A stretch of 7,264 bases of DNA from an uncultured Propioniciclava sp. (GTDB taxonomy: Bacteria > Actinomycetota > Actinomycetes > Propionibacteriales > Propionibacteriaceae), in contig CALMPQ010000197.1 of the NCBI GenBank assembly GCA_937872005.1, positions 1-7,264 of the forward strand, in the 5' to 3' direction. This document shows, in pieces, positions 1 to 6,129 of this stretch (its first letter is position 1; each line of letters opens with the position of its first letter). A program made the translations under genes and the position numbers. The notes below the pieces were generated by a model, which worked only from the letters and a program-made list of their open reading frames with translations, was not told the origin of the DNA and did no database searches.

Positions 1-2
1 GG

Positions 3-1010
3 GGCAGGCCCTCGACCCAGTGCTGCAGCCTCGCCCTGGCCGCCAGCCAGGCCGGGCACGAGGTCTCCCTGATGGGCCTGGGCGACTTCGCCTACGAGCC
101 CGACGGGTCGATGAGCGCCCGGGCGCGCTCGGCGTCCGGCAAGCGCTACCGCTCGCTGGAGCGCTACCTCGAGGACGTGCAGAAGCCCGAGGTCGTCCAG
201 CAGCTCAACATCGGCGAGTTCGACGTCGTGATGCTGCGCAACGACCCGGCCGAGGATGCCAACGAGAAGCCGTGGGCGGCCACCGCCGCGATCGCGTTCG
301 GGCAGCTGTTCGCCCAGTCGGGCGTGCTCGTGGTCAACGACCCGACCTCGCTGGCCAACGCGCTGAGCAAGGCCTACTTCCAGCACTTCCCCGAGTTGGT
401 GCGCCCGCGCACGCTCATCTCGCGCGACGAGCAGCTGATCAGTGACTTCATCGACGAGCTCGGCGGCAAGGCCGTCCTCAAGCCGCTGCAGGGCTCGGGC
501 GGCAGCGGGGTGTTCCTGGTCAACCGCGCCGAGTCGCCGAACCTCAGCCAGATCATCGAGGCGATCGCCCGCGACGGCTACGTCGTGGCGCAGGAGTACC
601 TGCCCGAGGCCGAGGACGGCGACATCCGCATGTTCGTCATGAACGGGCGCCCCCTGAAGGTCGACGGGGCGTACGCAGCCTTCCGGCGCCGCAACACGAG
701 CGGCGACATCCGGTCGAACATGAAGGTCGGCGGCAAGGCCGAGGCGGTCGAGGTCACCCCCGAGATGCTCACGATGGTCGACCTCATCAGCCCCAAGCTC
801 GTCTCCGACGGCATGTTCCTGGTGGGCCTCGACATCGTCGGCGACAAGCTGATGGAGGTCAACGTGTTCACCCCCGGTGGGCTGGGTAGTTGCCAGGCGC
901 TCTACGACGTCGACTTCGCGCCGGCTGTCATCGCCGACCTCGAGCGCAAGCGCAGCATCGCCCAGCACTACGGCGCCGAGCTCAGCAACCTGAGGCTGGC
1001 GACCCTGTAG
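3..1010 (+). CDS. gshB: Glutathione synthetase-like ATP-grasp ligase, 5' end outside window
   Basis: This is the C-terminal part (about 336 codons) of an ATP-grasp ligase resembling prokaryotic glutathione synthetase, which joins gamma-glutamylcysteine to glycine using ATP in the cytoplasm. The frame is already open at base 3. The residues before the first in-frame ATG (position 72), such as LALAASQAGHEVSLMGLGDF, fit the family's N-terminal domain, so 72 is internal and the true start lies upstream. Visible family marks are a DFAYEPDGS segment, the phosphate-binding loop KPLQGSGGSGVF (about 477–512), the acidic stretch EAEDGDIRMF (about 606–635) and the metal-binding end EVNVFTPGGLGS (about 856–891). 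The gene ends at TAG 1008–1010. Most actinobacteria use mycothiol rather than glutathione, so the substrate could be a different peptide; the ATP-grasp fold is more secure than the substrate. No gamma-glutamylcysteine ligase is visible here. Confidence 0.8.
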   Translation, partial: GRPSTQCCSLALAASQAGHEVSLMGLGDFAYEPDGSMSARARSASGKRYRSLERYLEDVQKPEVVQQLNIGEFDVVMLRNDPAEDANEKPWAATAAIAFGQLFAQSGVLVVNDPTSLANALSKAYFQHFPELVRPRTLISRDEQLISDFIDELGGKAVLKPLQGSGGSGVFLVNRAESPNLSQIIEAIARDGYVVAQEYLPEAEDGDIRMFVMNGRPLKVDGAYAAFRRRNTSGDIRSNMKVGGKAEAVEVTPEMLTMVDLISPKLVSDGMFLVGLDIVGDKLMEVNVFTPGGLGSCQALYDVDFAPAVIADLERKRSIAQHYGAELSNLRLATL

Positions 1011-1030
1011 GCGATTTCGCCGGGGGAGGG

Positions 1031-1145
1031 CCCCTGTGGCAGACTTGGGCAGGTTGCGCACGTGTCCCTGCCACAGGGGGATCGGCACGAGCGCCCCTGC
1101 ACACGAACTTCACGAGGTGACCTGTGGCACCGGCGAGGAAACACC
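1031..1145 (+). promoter_or_regulatory. rplS leader with alternative pairing elements
   Basis: The region before rplS holds three related segments. Segment A (1031–1042, CCCCTGTGGCAG) is a perfect 12-base complement of segment B (1068–1079, CTGCCACAGGGG). Segment C (1121–1129, CCTGTGGCA) repeats part of A and is a perfect 9-base complement of bases 1069–1077 of B. B can therefore pair with A or with C but not with both, and C lies 5 bases ahead of the GAGGAA ribosome-binding site (1135–1140). There is no U-tract, so it is not an obvious intrinsic terminator. A weak extended -10 (TGG-CAGACT, 1037–1045) might start transcription near 1052, in which case only the B–C hairpin would be in the RNA. 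A regulatory role is inferred by analogy with autoregulated ribosomal-protein leaders. Confidence 0.5.
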
Positions 1146-1496
1146 ATGAACAAGATCGTTGCCGAGATCTCGGCCGCCCAGCTCCGTGACGACGTCCCCG
1201 ACTTCCGTCCCGGTGACTCCGTCAAGGTCCACGTCAAGGTCGTCGAGGGCAACCGCTCCCGTATCCAGGTGTTCGCCGGCGTCGTGATCGCCCGCAACGG
1301 CCAGGGCATCGGTGCGGCCTTCACCGTCCGCAAGGTCTCCTTCGGCACCGGTGTCGAGCGCACCTTCCCGCTGCACTCCCCGATCATCGACCGCATCGAG
1401 GTCGAGCGTCGCGGTGACGTGCGCCGTGGCAAGCTGTACTACCTGCGCGGCCTCCGCGGCAAGGCTGCCAAGATCAAGGAGAAGCGCGACAACTGA
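1146..1496 (+). CDS. rplS: 50S ribosomal protein L19
   Basis: This encodes ribosomal protein L19 (116 aa), which sits at the 30S–50S interface of the ribosome. The sequence has the family's hallmarks: [20 protein letters not shown] near residues 16–36, the central stretch [24 protein letters not shown] in two parts, and the basic C-terminal tail [22 protein letters not shown] chose ATG 1146 because it follows a GAGGAA site at 1135–1140 and gives the usual L19 length and N-terminus ([14 protein letters not shown]). An in-frame GTG at 1062 would add 28 residues translated from the structured leader that do not look like L19. The coding sequence favours C-ending codons strongly, as expected for a highly expressed gene. 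lepB follows after 23 bases, probably in the same transcript. In many actinobacteria trmD precedes rplS; here the upstream neighbour is a glutathione-synthetase-like gene. Confidence 0.97.
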   Translation: MNKIVAEISAAQLRDDVPDFRPGDSVKVHVKVVEGNRSRIQVFAGVVIARNGQGIGAAFTVRKVSFGTGVERTFPLHSPIIDRIEVERRGDVRRGKLYYLRGLRGKAAKIKEKRDN

Positions 1497-1519
1497 TCGC
1501 GCACGGAAGGGGAGCCGCG

Positions 1520-2275
1520 GTGGCGAAGGAAGAGCGGGGCGGAGGCCTCGGCGGATTCCTGAAGGAGATCACCATCGTGGTGGTCGGCGCGTTGATCGCG
1601 TCCACGCTCCTGCGGCTCCTCCTCATCCAGGTGTTCTCCATCCCGTCGAGGTCGATGGAGGAGACCCTCAACGTCGGTGACCGCGTCGCCGTGCAGAAGG
1701 TGCAGACCTTCCAGCGGGGCGACGTCGTCGTCTTCCGCGACGACCTGGAGTGGCTCGGCAACCCCGACATGTTCGGCCAGGAGCCGTGGCAGGACGTCCT
1801 CGTCTTCATCGGCCTCATGCCCGACGCCTCCGCCAATCACCTCGTCAAGCGCGTGATCGGCGTCGAGGGGGACCACGTCGTGTGTTGCGACGCCGACAAT
1901 CGGCTCACCATCAACGGCACCACCCTGGACGAGTCGGCCTACCTCTTCGGCGCGAGCAACGGCCATGCCGACCAGCCGTCGGCGTTCCCGTTCGACGTCG
2001 TCGTCCCGAAGGGCAGCATCTTCGTGCTGGGCGACCACCGCAGCGCCTCGGCCGACTCCCGGTGCCACCTCGACGAGACGATCCGTGGTGTCGAGCATGC
2101 CGGGGGGTTCCCGTCCACCGAGTCGGTGGTGGGTGCCGCGGCGTTCACGCTGTTCCCGTTCGACCGCTGGCGCACCTTCAGCACACCCGAGGCGTTCGCG
2201 GCGATCCCCGCGGCGTCCAGCCCCGCGCCCGAGCGGCCCGTCGTGACCGTGGGCGGCGACGGCTCCGCCTGCTGA
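1520..2275 (+). CDS. lepB: Signal peptidase I
   Basis: This encodes type I signal peptidase (251 aa), a membrane serine protease of the Ser/Lys-dyad class that removes signal peptides from exported proteins. The GTG start at 1520 follows a strong GGAAGGGGAG site (1505–1514). A short charged N-terminus is followed by one membrane segment (about residues 17–39), with the catalytic domain outside. The nucleophile is Ser45 in IPSRSMEETL; most homologues have Pro where this one has the second Glu. The general base is Lys110 in HLVKRVIGVEGD. The late conserved box is GDHRSASADSR (171–181). The segment between the dyad residues (about 75–107) is somewhat extended, as is common in actinobacteria. A Cys pair at 122–123 and a C-terminal Cys (251) are present; their significance is unknown. 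rnhB starts one base after the stop. Confidence 0.95.
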   Translation: MAKEERGGGLGGFLKEITIVVVGALIASTLLRLLLIQVFSIPSRSMEETLNVGDRVAVQKVQTFQRGDVVVFRDDLEWLGNPDMFGQEPWQDVLVFIGLMPDASANHLVKRVIGVEGDHVVCCDADNRLTINGTTLDESAYLFGASNGHADQPSAFPFDVVVPKGSIFVLGDHRSASADSRCHLDETIRGVEHAGGFPSTESVVGAAAFTLFPFDRWRTFSTPEAFAAIPAASSPAPERPVVTVGGDGSAC

Positions 2276-2276
2276 C

Positions 2277-2915
2277 ATGGCGTTCGTCATCCGACGCGAC
2301 GCCGGGCTCTACGGCTACGAGCGCGCCCTAGCCCGAGCCGGCTTCGGCGCCATCGCCGGGGCCGACGAGGCGGGGCGCGGGGCCTGCGCGGGCCCCCTGG
2401 TCGCCGCCGCGGTCGTCCTGCCGACGCGCCCCATCGACGGGCTGAACGACTCCAAGAAGCTCACCGAGAAGGCGCGCGAACGCCTCTTCGACGTCATCAC
2501 CAGAAGGGCCCTCGCGTGGGCCGCGGTGCGCATCGAGCCCGCCGAGTGCGACGCCCTCGGCATGCACGTCGCCAACCTCGAGGCCCTGCGGCGCGCGGTC
2601 GCCCGTCTGGACGCCCGCCCCGACTTCGTGCTCACCGACGGCTTCCCGGTCGACGGGTTCGGCGTCCCGACCCTGGCGATGTGGAAGGGCGACGCGGTGG
2701 CGGCGAGCGTGAGCGCGGCGTCCATTGTGGCGAAGGTGACCCGCGACCGCATCATGACGGCGTACGCCGCCGACCACCCCGGTTACGCCTTCGACGTGCA
2801 CAAGGGCTACTGCACCCGCGAGCACCAGGCCGAGCTCGACGAACGCGGCCCGTGCGCGATCCACCGGATGAAGTGGGACAACGTCGCCCGAACGGTTAGA
2901 GTGGGCCAGTCATGA
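2277..2915 (+). CDS. rnhB: Ribonuclease HII
   Basis: This encodes RNase HII (212 aa), which cuts the RNA strand of RNA/DNA hybrids and makes the first incision 5' of single ribonucleotides misincorporated in DNA. The acidic active site is complete: Asp30 and Glu31 in GADEAGRG, Asp121 in LTDGFP and Asp139 in WKGDA. The 18-residue spacing between the last two matches E. coli Asp108/Asp126. The GRG loop (33–35), SAASIVAKVTRDR (146–158) and the HPGYAFDVHKGYCT segment (167–180) are also typical. The ATG lies one base past the lepB stop with no clear Shine–Dalgarno, so it is probably translationally coupled to lepB. An N-terminal extension of about 25 residues precedes the fold, as often in actinobacteria. 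The stop overlaps the next ATG (ATGA). Confidence 0.96.
   Translation: MAFVIRRDAGLYGYERALARAGFGAIAGADEAGRGACAGPLVAAAVVLPTRPIDGLNDSKKLTEKARERLFDVITRRALAWAAVRIEPAECDALGMHVANLEALRRAVARLDARPDFVLTDGFPVDGFGVPTLAMWKGDAVAASVSAASIVAKVTRDRIMTAYAADHPGYAFDVHKGYCTREHQAELDERGPCAIHRMKWDNVARTVRVGQS
2875..2902 (+). promoter_or_regulatory. Possible leaderless promoter for the DUF2469 gene
   Basis: Inside the rnhB end there is a -35-like GGGACA (2875–2880), a 16-base spacer and a good -10 hexamer TAGAGT (2897–2902). The hexamer ends 9 bases before the ATG at 2912, so transcription would start within about three bases of the start codon. Together with the lack of a convincing Shine–Dalgarno, this fits a leaderless mRNA, which is common in actinobacteria. 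It would let the DUF2469 gene be expressed independently of the rnhB transcript. Motif match only. Confidence 0.4.
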
Positions 2916-3223
2916 GCACCGAGGACCTTGAGCAGTACGAGTCCGAGCTGGAACTCCAGCTGTACCGCGAGTACAAGGACGTCGTCGGCATCTTCACCTA
3001 CGCCGTCGAGACCGAGCGCCGGTTCTACCTGTGCAACGCGGTCGACCTGAAGGTGCGCACCGAGGGCGGCGACGTCTACTACGAGGTCTCGATGGGGGAC
3101 GCCTGGGTCTGGGACATGTACCGCCCCGCGCGCTTCGTGAAGTCCGCCAAGGTCCTGACCTTCCGCGACGTGTCGATCGAGGAGATCGCGCACTCCGAGC
3201 TGCAGGTGCCCAACAACCTCTGA
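2912..3223 (+). CDS. DUF2469 family protein
   Basis: This encodes a 103-residue acidic protein of the DUF2469 family, homologous to the small mycobacterial protein encoded beside rnhB (Rv2901c-like). Its role is not established. Conserved stretches are EDLEQYESELELQLYREYKD (4–23), VVETERRFYL-like AVETERRFYLCNAV (31–44), the aromatic DAWVWDMYRPARFV (63–76) and DVSIEEI (86–92). There is no signal peptide or membrane segment, so it is probably cytoplasmic. The ATG overlaps the rnhB stop by four bases (ATGA), and a -10-like TAGAGT just upstream could give a separate leaderless transcript. The rnhB–DUF2469 adjacency is a recurrent actinobacterial arrangement, which suggests a link to nucleic-acid or translation housekeeping, but that is inference from position only. 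Confidence 0.92.
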   Translation: MSTEDLEQYESELELQLYREYKDVVGIFTYAVETERRFYLCNAVDLKVRTEGGDVYYEVSMGDAWVWDMYRPARFVKSAKVLTFRDVSIEEIAHSELQVPNNL

Positions 3224-3229
3224 CCCGGC

Positions 3230-3235
3230 TAGGGT
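3230..3235 (+). promoter_or_regulatory. Possible -10 element of a leaderless promoter before the deaminase gene
   Basis: TAGGGT (3230–3235) lies just after the DUF2469 stop, and exactly 6 bases (CCCTCC) separate it from the ATG at 3242. This is the spacing expected if transcription starts at the A of the start codon. No purine-rich ribosome-binding site precedes that ATG, and no good -35 is visible. The layout repeats the one before the DUF2469 gene. Motif match only. Confidence 0.4.
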
Positions 3236-3241
3236 CCCTCC

Positions 3242-4381
3242 ATGAGCATGGACGCCGCCGCCCGGGACCTGGGTGCGCCGCTGGCCGTGCTCGACCTCGC
3301 CGCCTTCGACGCCAACGCGGCCGACCTCGCGCGGCGCGCGGGCGGTCTGCCGATCCGCGTCGCGTCCAAGTCGCTCCGCTGCCGGGACGCCCTCGCCCGC
3401 GTCCTCGCCCTTCCGGGCTTCGCCGGCGTCATGGGGTACTCCCTCGCCGAGGCGCTGTGGCTGGTCGGGCGGGGCGTTCGCGACGTGGTCGTCGCCTACC
3501 CGACCGTCGACCGGGCAGCACTGGCGGTCCTGGCGGCTGACGAGCGCGCACTGGCCGAGGTCACCCTGACGATCGACTCCGCCGAGCACGTGGAGTTCCT
3601 GACCGGCGCGGTGCCGGAGGGGACGCCGCTGCGACTGGCCCTCGACGTCGACTGATCGGTGCGGATCGGTCGCGCGCACCTCGGGGTGCGCCGCTCCCCG
3701 GTCCGCACCCCCTCGGACGCCGTGGCCGTCACCTCCGCCGCCCAGCGGGCCGGGTTCCGGGTGGTCGGGGCGCTGTTCTACGACGCCCAGGTGGCCGGTC
3801 TGCCCGACGCGTCGGCGGCGGTGCGGTGGCTCAAGCGGCGCACGTTGGCCGAACTGCCGGGGCGCCGCGACGCGGTCGTCACCGCGTTGCGCCAGGTGGC
3901 CGACCTCGCCTTCGTCAACGGGGGCGGCACCGGGTCGTTGCACGACTTCGCGGACCCGGCCGGGGTCACGGAGCTCGCCGCCGGTTCGGGCCTGTTCGGT
4001 CCGACGCTGTTCGACGGCTACCGCGCCTTCACACCGCGGCCGGCGCTGCGGTTCGGCCTGCCGGCGGTGCGGCGCCCGGCGCCCGGGATCGTGACGTTGT
4101 TCTCGGGAGGCTACGTCGCCTCGGGCGAGCCGGGCTGGGCGCGGGTTCCGCGTCCGGTCGACGCGGCGCTGCGGCTGTTGCCCACCGAGGGCGTCGGCGA
4201 GGTGCAGACGCCGGTGCGCGGGGCGTCCGCGGATCGGGTGCGGCTGGGCGACACCGTGTGGTTCCGGGGGGCGAAGGCGGGGGAGCTGCTGGAGCGGTTC
4301 GACGTCCTGCACGTGCTGGAGGGGGGTGCGGTGGTGGCGACGTGGCCGACCTACCGCGGCGAGGGGAGGAACTTCGGGTGA
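3242..4381 (+). pseudogene. PLP-dependent amino acid deaminase/aldolase (alanine racemase-type N domain), in-frame TGA
   Basis: This is a 380-codon frame for a fold-type III PLP enzyme related to D-threonine aldolase and alanine racemase. Codon 138 (3653–3655) is TGA, splitting it into 3242–3652 and a same-frame remainder that could restart at GTG 3659. The two halves join seamlessly: LALDVD-[stop]-SVRIGRAHLGVRRSP, where relatives, as I recall them, read LDVDASxR…LGVRRSP. The likely PLP lysine is Lys43 in VASKSLRC. FVNGGGTGS (224–232) would bind the phosphate, and GEVQTP and PTYRGEGR close the family core. The usual WFRHAKAGE reads WFRGAKAGE here (Gly343), which may remove a metal-binding histidine. 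Codon usage is normal on both sides, so the lesion is recent, a sequence error, or recoded. The frame overlaps the next gene by GTGA, which points to a co-translated pair. Substrate unknown. Confidence 0.82.
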
Positions 4382-5666
4382 CGTGGCGCAACTGGTCGGG
4401 CACCGTGACGGCGACCCCGGACGAGGTGGTGGCCCCGGTCGATGCGGGGGCTGCGGCAGCGCTGCTGGCGCGGGCGGCGGCGTCCGGGCGGCGGGTGCGG
4501 CCGCTGGGCTCGGGACACTCGTTCAGTGCGATCGGCCAGCCGACCGACATGGCGGTGAGCCTGGCCGCGCTGGCCGGGGTGCGCAGCCACAACGCGGCCA
4601 CGGGCCGCCTCTGGGTCGGTGCGGGCACGCGGCTGCGCGACCTGAACCGCGCCTTGGAGCGACTCGGCCTGGCGCTGCCCAACCTCGGCGACATCGATGC
4701 GCAGACCATCGCGGGCGCCGTCGCGACCGGCACGCACGGCACCGGGTTGGGCCTCTTCGGCATCGCCGCGGCCGTGGTGGGCGTCGAACTGGCGACCGCC
4801 TCGGGCGGGGTGCTGCGCTGCGTGCCGGGGGACGGCACCTTCGAGGCCGCCCGCATCAACCTCGGGGCGCTGGGCCTCGTGACCGCGCTCGAACTCCAGA
4901 CCGTGCCGGCGTTCCGCCTGCGGGCGGTCGAGGGGCCGTTGCCGTTGGAGGCGATCCTCGCTGACCCACGCGCCTTCGCCGCGAGCGCCGACCACGCGGA
5001 GTTCTTCTGGTTCCCCACACCGAGGTCGCGTCGACGCGACGCAACCACCGCGAGGGCGCCGACACGGTGGCCGCCCTGCCGGCGTGGCGTTCGGCGTTCG
5101 ACGACGAGGTCATGGCCAACGGGGTGTTCGCGCTGGTGAACGCGGTGGGCGCAGCGGCGCCCCGGATGGTGCCGGCCCTCAACCGGCTGAGCGCGGCGGC
5201 GCTGGGGTCACGCACCTATGCCGACCGGTCGCACCGGGTGTTCTGCAGCCCGCGGCGCGTCCGGTTCGTGGAGTCGGAGTACGCCGTGCCCATCGACGCG
5301 GTGGCGCCCGTCCTGCGCGAGCTCCGGGCCTGGTACGGGCGGACGCGGGTGCCCATCCAGTTCCCCGTCGAGGTGCGGTTCGTGGCCGGCGACGACGTGT
5401 GGCTGTCGGGCGCGTTCGGGCGCGAGACCGCGTATGTCGCCGTGCACCAGTATACCGGGGCCGCGGTGGGCGACTCGTTCGACGTGTTCGAGCAGATCGT
5501 TGCCGAGCACGATGGCCGCCCGCACTGGGGCAAGCAGCACACGTTGGGTGTCGAACGACTTCGCGCGGTGCACCCGAAGATGGACGCCTTCCTCGCCGTC
5601 CGCGACCGGCTCGACCCGGGACGCGTCCTGGCCAACCCGCACCTGGAGCGGGTCCTGGGCGCCTGA
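4378..5666 (+). pseudogene. D-arabinono-1,4-lactone oxidase / L-gulono-lactone dehydrogenase family, 1-base frameshift
   Basis: This encodes an FAD-dependent sugar-lactone oxidase like mycobacterial L-gulono-1,4-lactone dehydrogenase (Rv1771), a family that oxidises aldono-lactones to ascorbate-type products. Start GTG 4378 overlaps the previous stop (GTGA) and follows GGGGAGGA (4363–4370). The FAD domain has RPLGSGHSFSAI (His47 is a candidate for covalent flavin attachment) and GDIDAQTIAGAVATGTHGTG (104–123). The C-terminal ALO domain carries FPVEVRF, VAVHQY and the HWGK motif (383–386), ending DRLDPGRVLANPHLERVLGA. The frame breaks at TTCCCCACACC (5011–5021). Frame 1 gives FFWFPTPRS and closes at 5139, while the -1 frame gives the expected FFWFPHTEVAS onward. 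One extra C restores a 429-residue protein of normal family length. It is therefore a one-base deletion in a C5 run, a sequence error, or less likely ribosomal slippage on the C4 run. Confidence 0.85.
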
Positions 5667-5672
5667 CCCGCG

Positions 5673-5715
5673 TCGTCCACAGGGGGTTTTCGAGCGCCGG
5701 ACGGGGTTGTCCACA
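5673..5715 (+). promoter_or_regulatory. Pair of DnaA-box-like sites upstream of yraN
   Basis: Two direct copies of a DnaA-box-like nonamer lie in the only sizeable gap of the right half: TCGTCCACA (5673–5681) and TTGTCCACA (5707–5715), 34 bases start to start. Each is followed by GG. TTGTCCACA matches the preferred box of high-GC actinobacteria and the other differs by one base. Two boxes without an AT-rich segment do not make an origin; regulation of yraN–comM by DnaA, or DnaA titration, is possible. The rest of 5667–5766 shows no clear promoter or terminator. Confidence 0.5.
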
Positions 5716-5766
5716 GGCGCGGAAACTGGGTGCACGGATTGGCCGGGTGCCGCCCAAGGTGCGGGC

Positions 5767-6129
5767 ATGGACGGACGGCGAGAGACCGGTGAGCGCGGGG
5801 AGGACCTCGTGGCGAACTACCTGCGACGGCGCGGCTGGGAGGTGCTGGAGCGCAACTGGCGCACCGCCGCCGGCGAGATCGACCTCATTGCGCGGGACCC
5901 CGAGGGTGTCGTCGTGGCGTGCGAGGTGAAGGCCAGGCGCGGCCGCGGGTGGGGTTCGCCGCTGGAGGCGATCACCCACGACAAGGCCCTGCGCTTGCGT
6001 CGGCTGGCCGCCGCGTGGGCCCGGGCCCAAGAGGCCCCGGTCCCGGCCCTGCGGGTGGACGCCCTCGGCGTGCTCTGGCACCCCGACGGCACCGCCGCGG
6101 TGCAGCACGTGCGGGGGATCGAGCCGTGA
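5767..6129 (+). CDS. yraN: UPF0102 (YraN) family endonuclease-like protein
   Basis: This encodes a 120-residue protein of the UPF0102/YraN family, which has a PD-(D/E)XK nuclease-like fold related to Holliday-junction resolvases. Its cellular role is not settled. Family marks are GERGEDLVANYLRRRGW (8–24), ERNWRTAAGEIDLIARD (28–44) and ACEVKARRG (51–59), followed by a basic helix with DKALRLRRLAAAW. The putative active-site residues Glu12, Asp39, Glu53 and Lys55 are all present. The ATG at 5767 follows a modest AAGGTG site (5756–5761); the frame is open further upstream, but that sequence is unlike the family. The GTG of comM overlaps its stop (GTGA), so the two are probably co-translated. The yraN–comM pairing is widely conserved in bacteria and suggests a DNA-processing role. 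The gap before it carries two DnaA-like boxes. Confidence 0.93.
   Translation: MDGRRETGERGEDLVANYLRRRGWEVLERNWRTAAGEIDLIARDPEGVVVACEVKARRGRGWGSPLEAITHDKALRLRRLAAAWARAQEAPVPALRVDALGVLWHPDGTAAVQHVRGIEP

Noticed and set aside
72..74. ATG 72 as the start of the ATP-grasp gene
   Set aside because: The frame is open to the window edge and the residues before it fit the N-terminal domain of glutathione synthetases, so it is an internal Met.
1031..1079. The 12-bp inverted repeat as an intrinsic terminator of the upstream gene
   Set aside because: The 25-base loop is long and no T-run follows the right arm; the third partial copy near the rplS start fits a leader better.
1062..1145. An upstream GTG that would extend rplS by 28 residues
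   Set aside because: It has no ribosome-binding site, would be translated from the structured leader, and the added residues do not resemble L19. ATG 1146 has GAGGAA at the right distance.
3654..3670. Direct repeat GATCGGT (3654–3660 and 3664–3670) as a target-site duplication or slippage scar at the TGA
   Set aside because: The protein alignment shows no inserted residues around the site, and a 7-base repeat is expected by chance at this base composition.
2807..4312. A 501-codon open frame on the minus strand, and several other long antisense frames
   Set aside because: These mirror the GC-rich third-position pattern of real plus-strand genes. Their translations are low-complexity and rich in Arg, Gly, His and Asp, with no recognisable domain.
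5673..5715. A chromosomal or element replication origin
   Set aside because: Only two DnaA-like boxes are seen, with no AT-rich unwinding region and no dnaA, dnaN or rep gene nearby.
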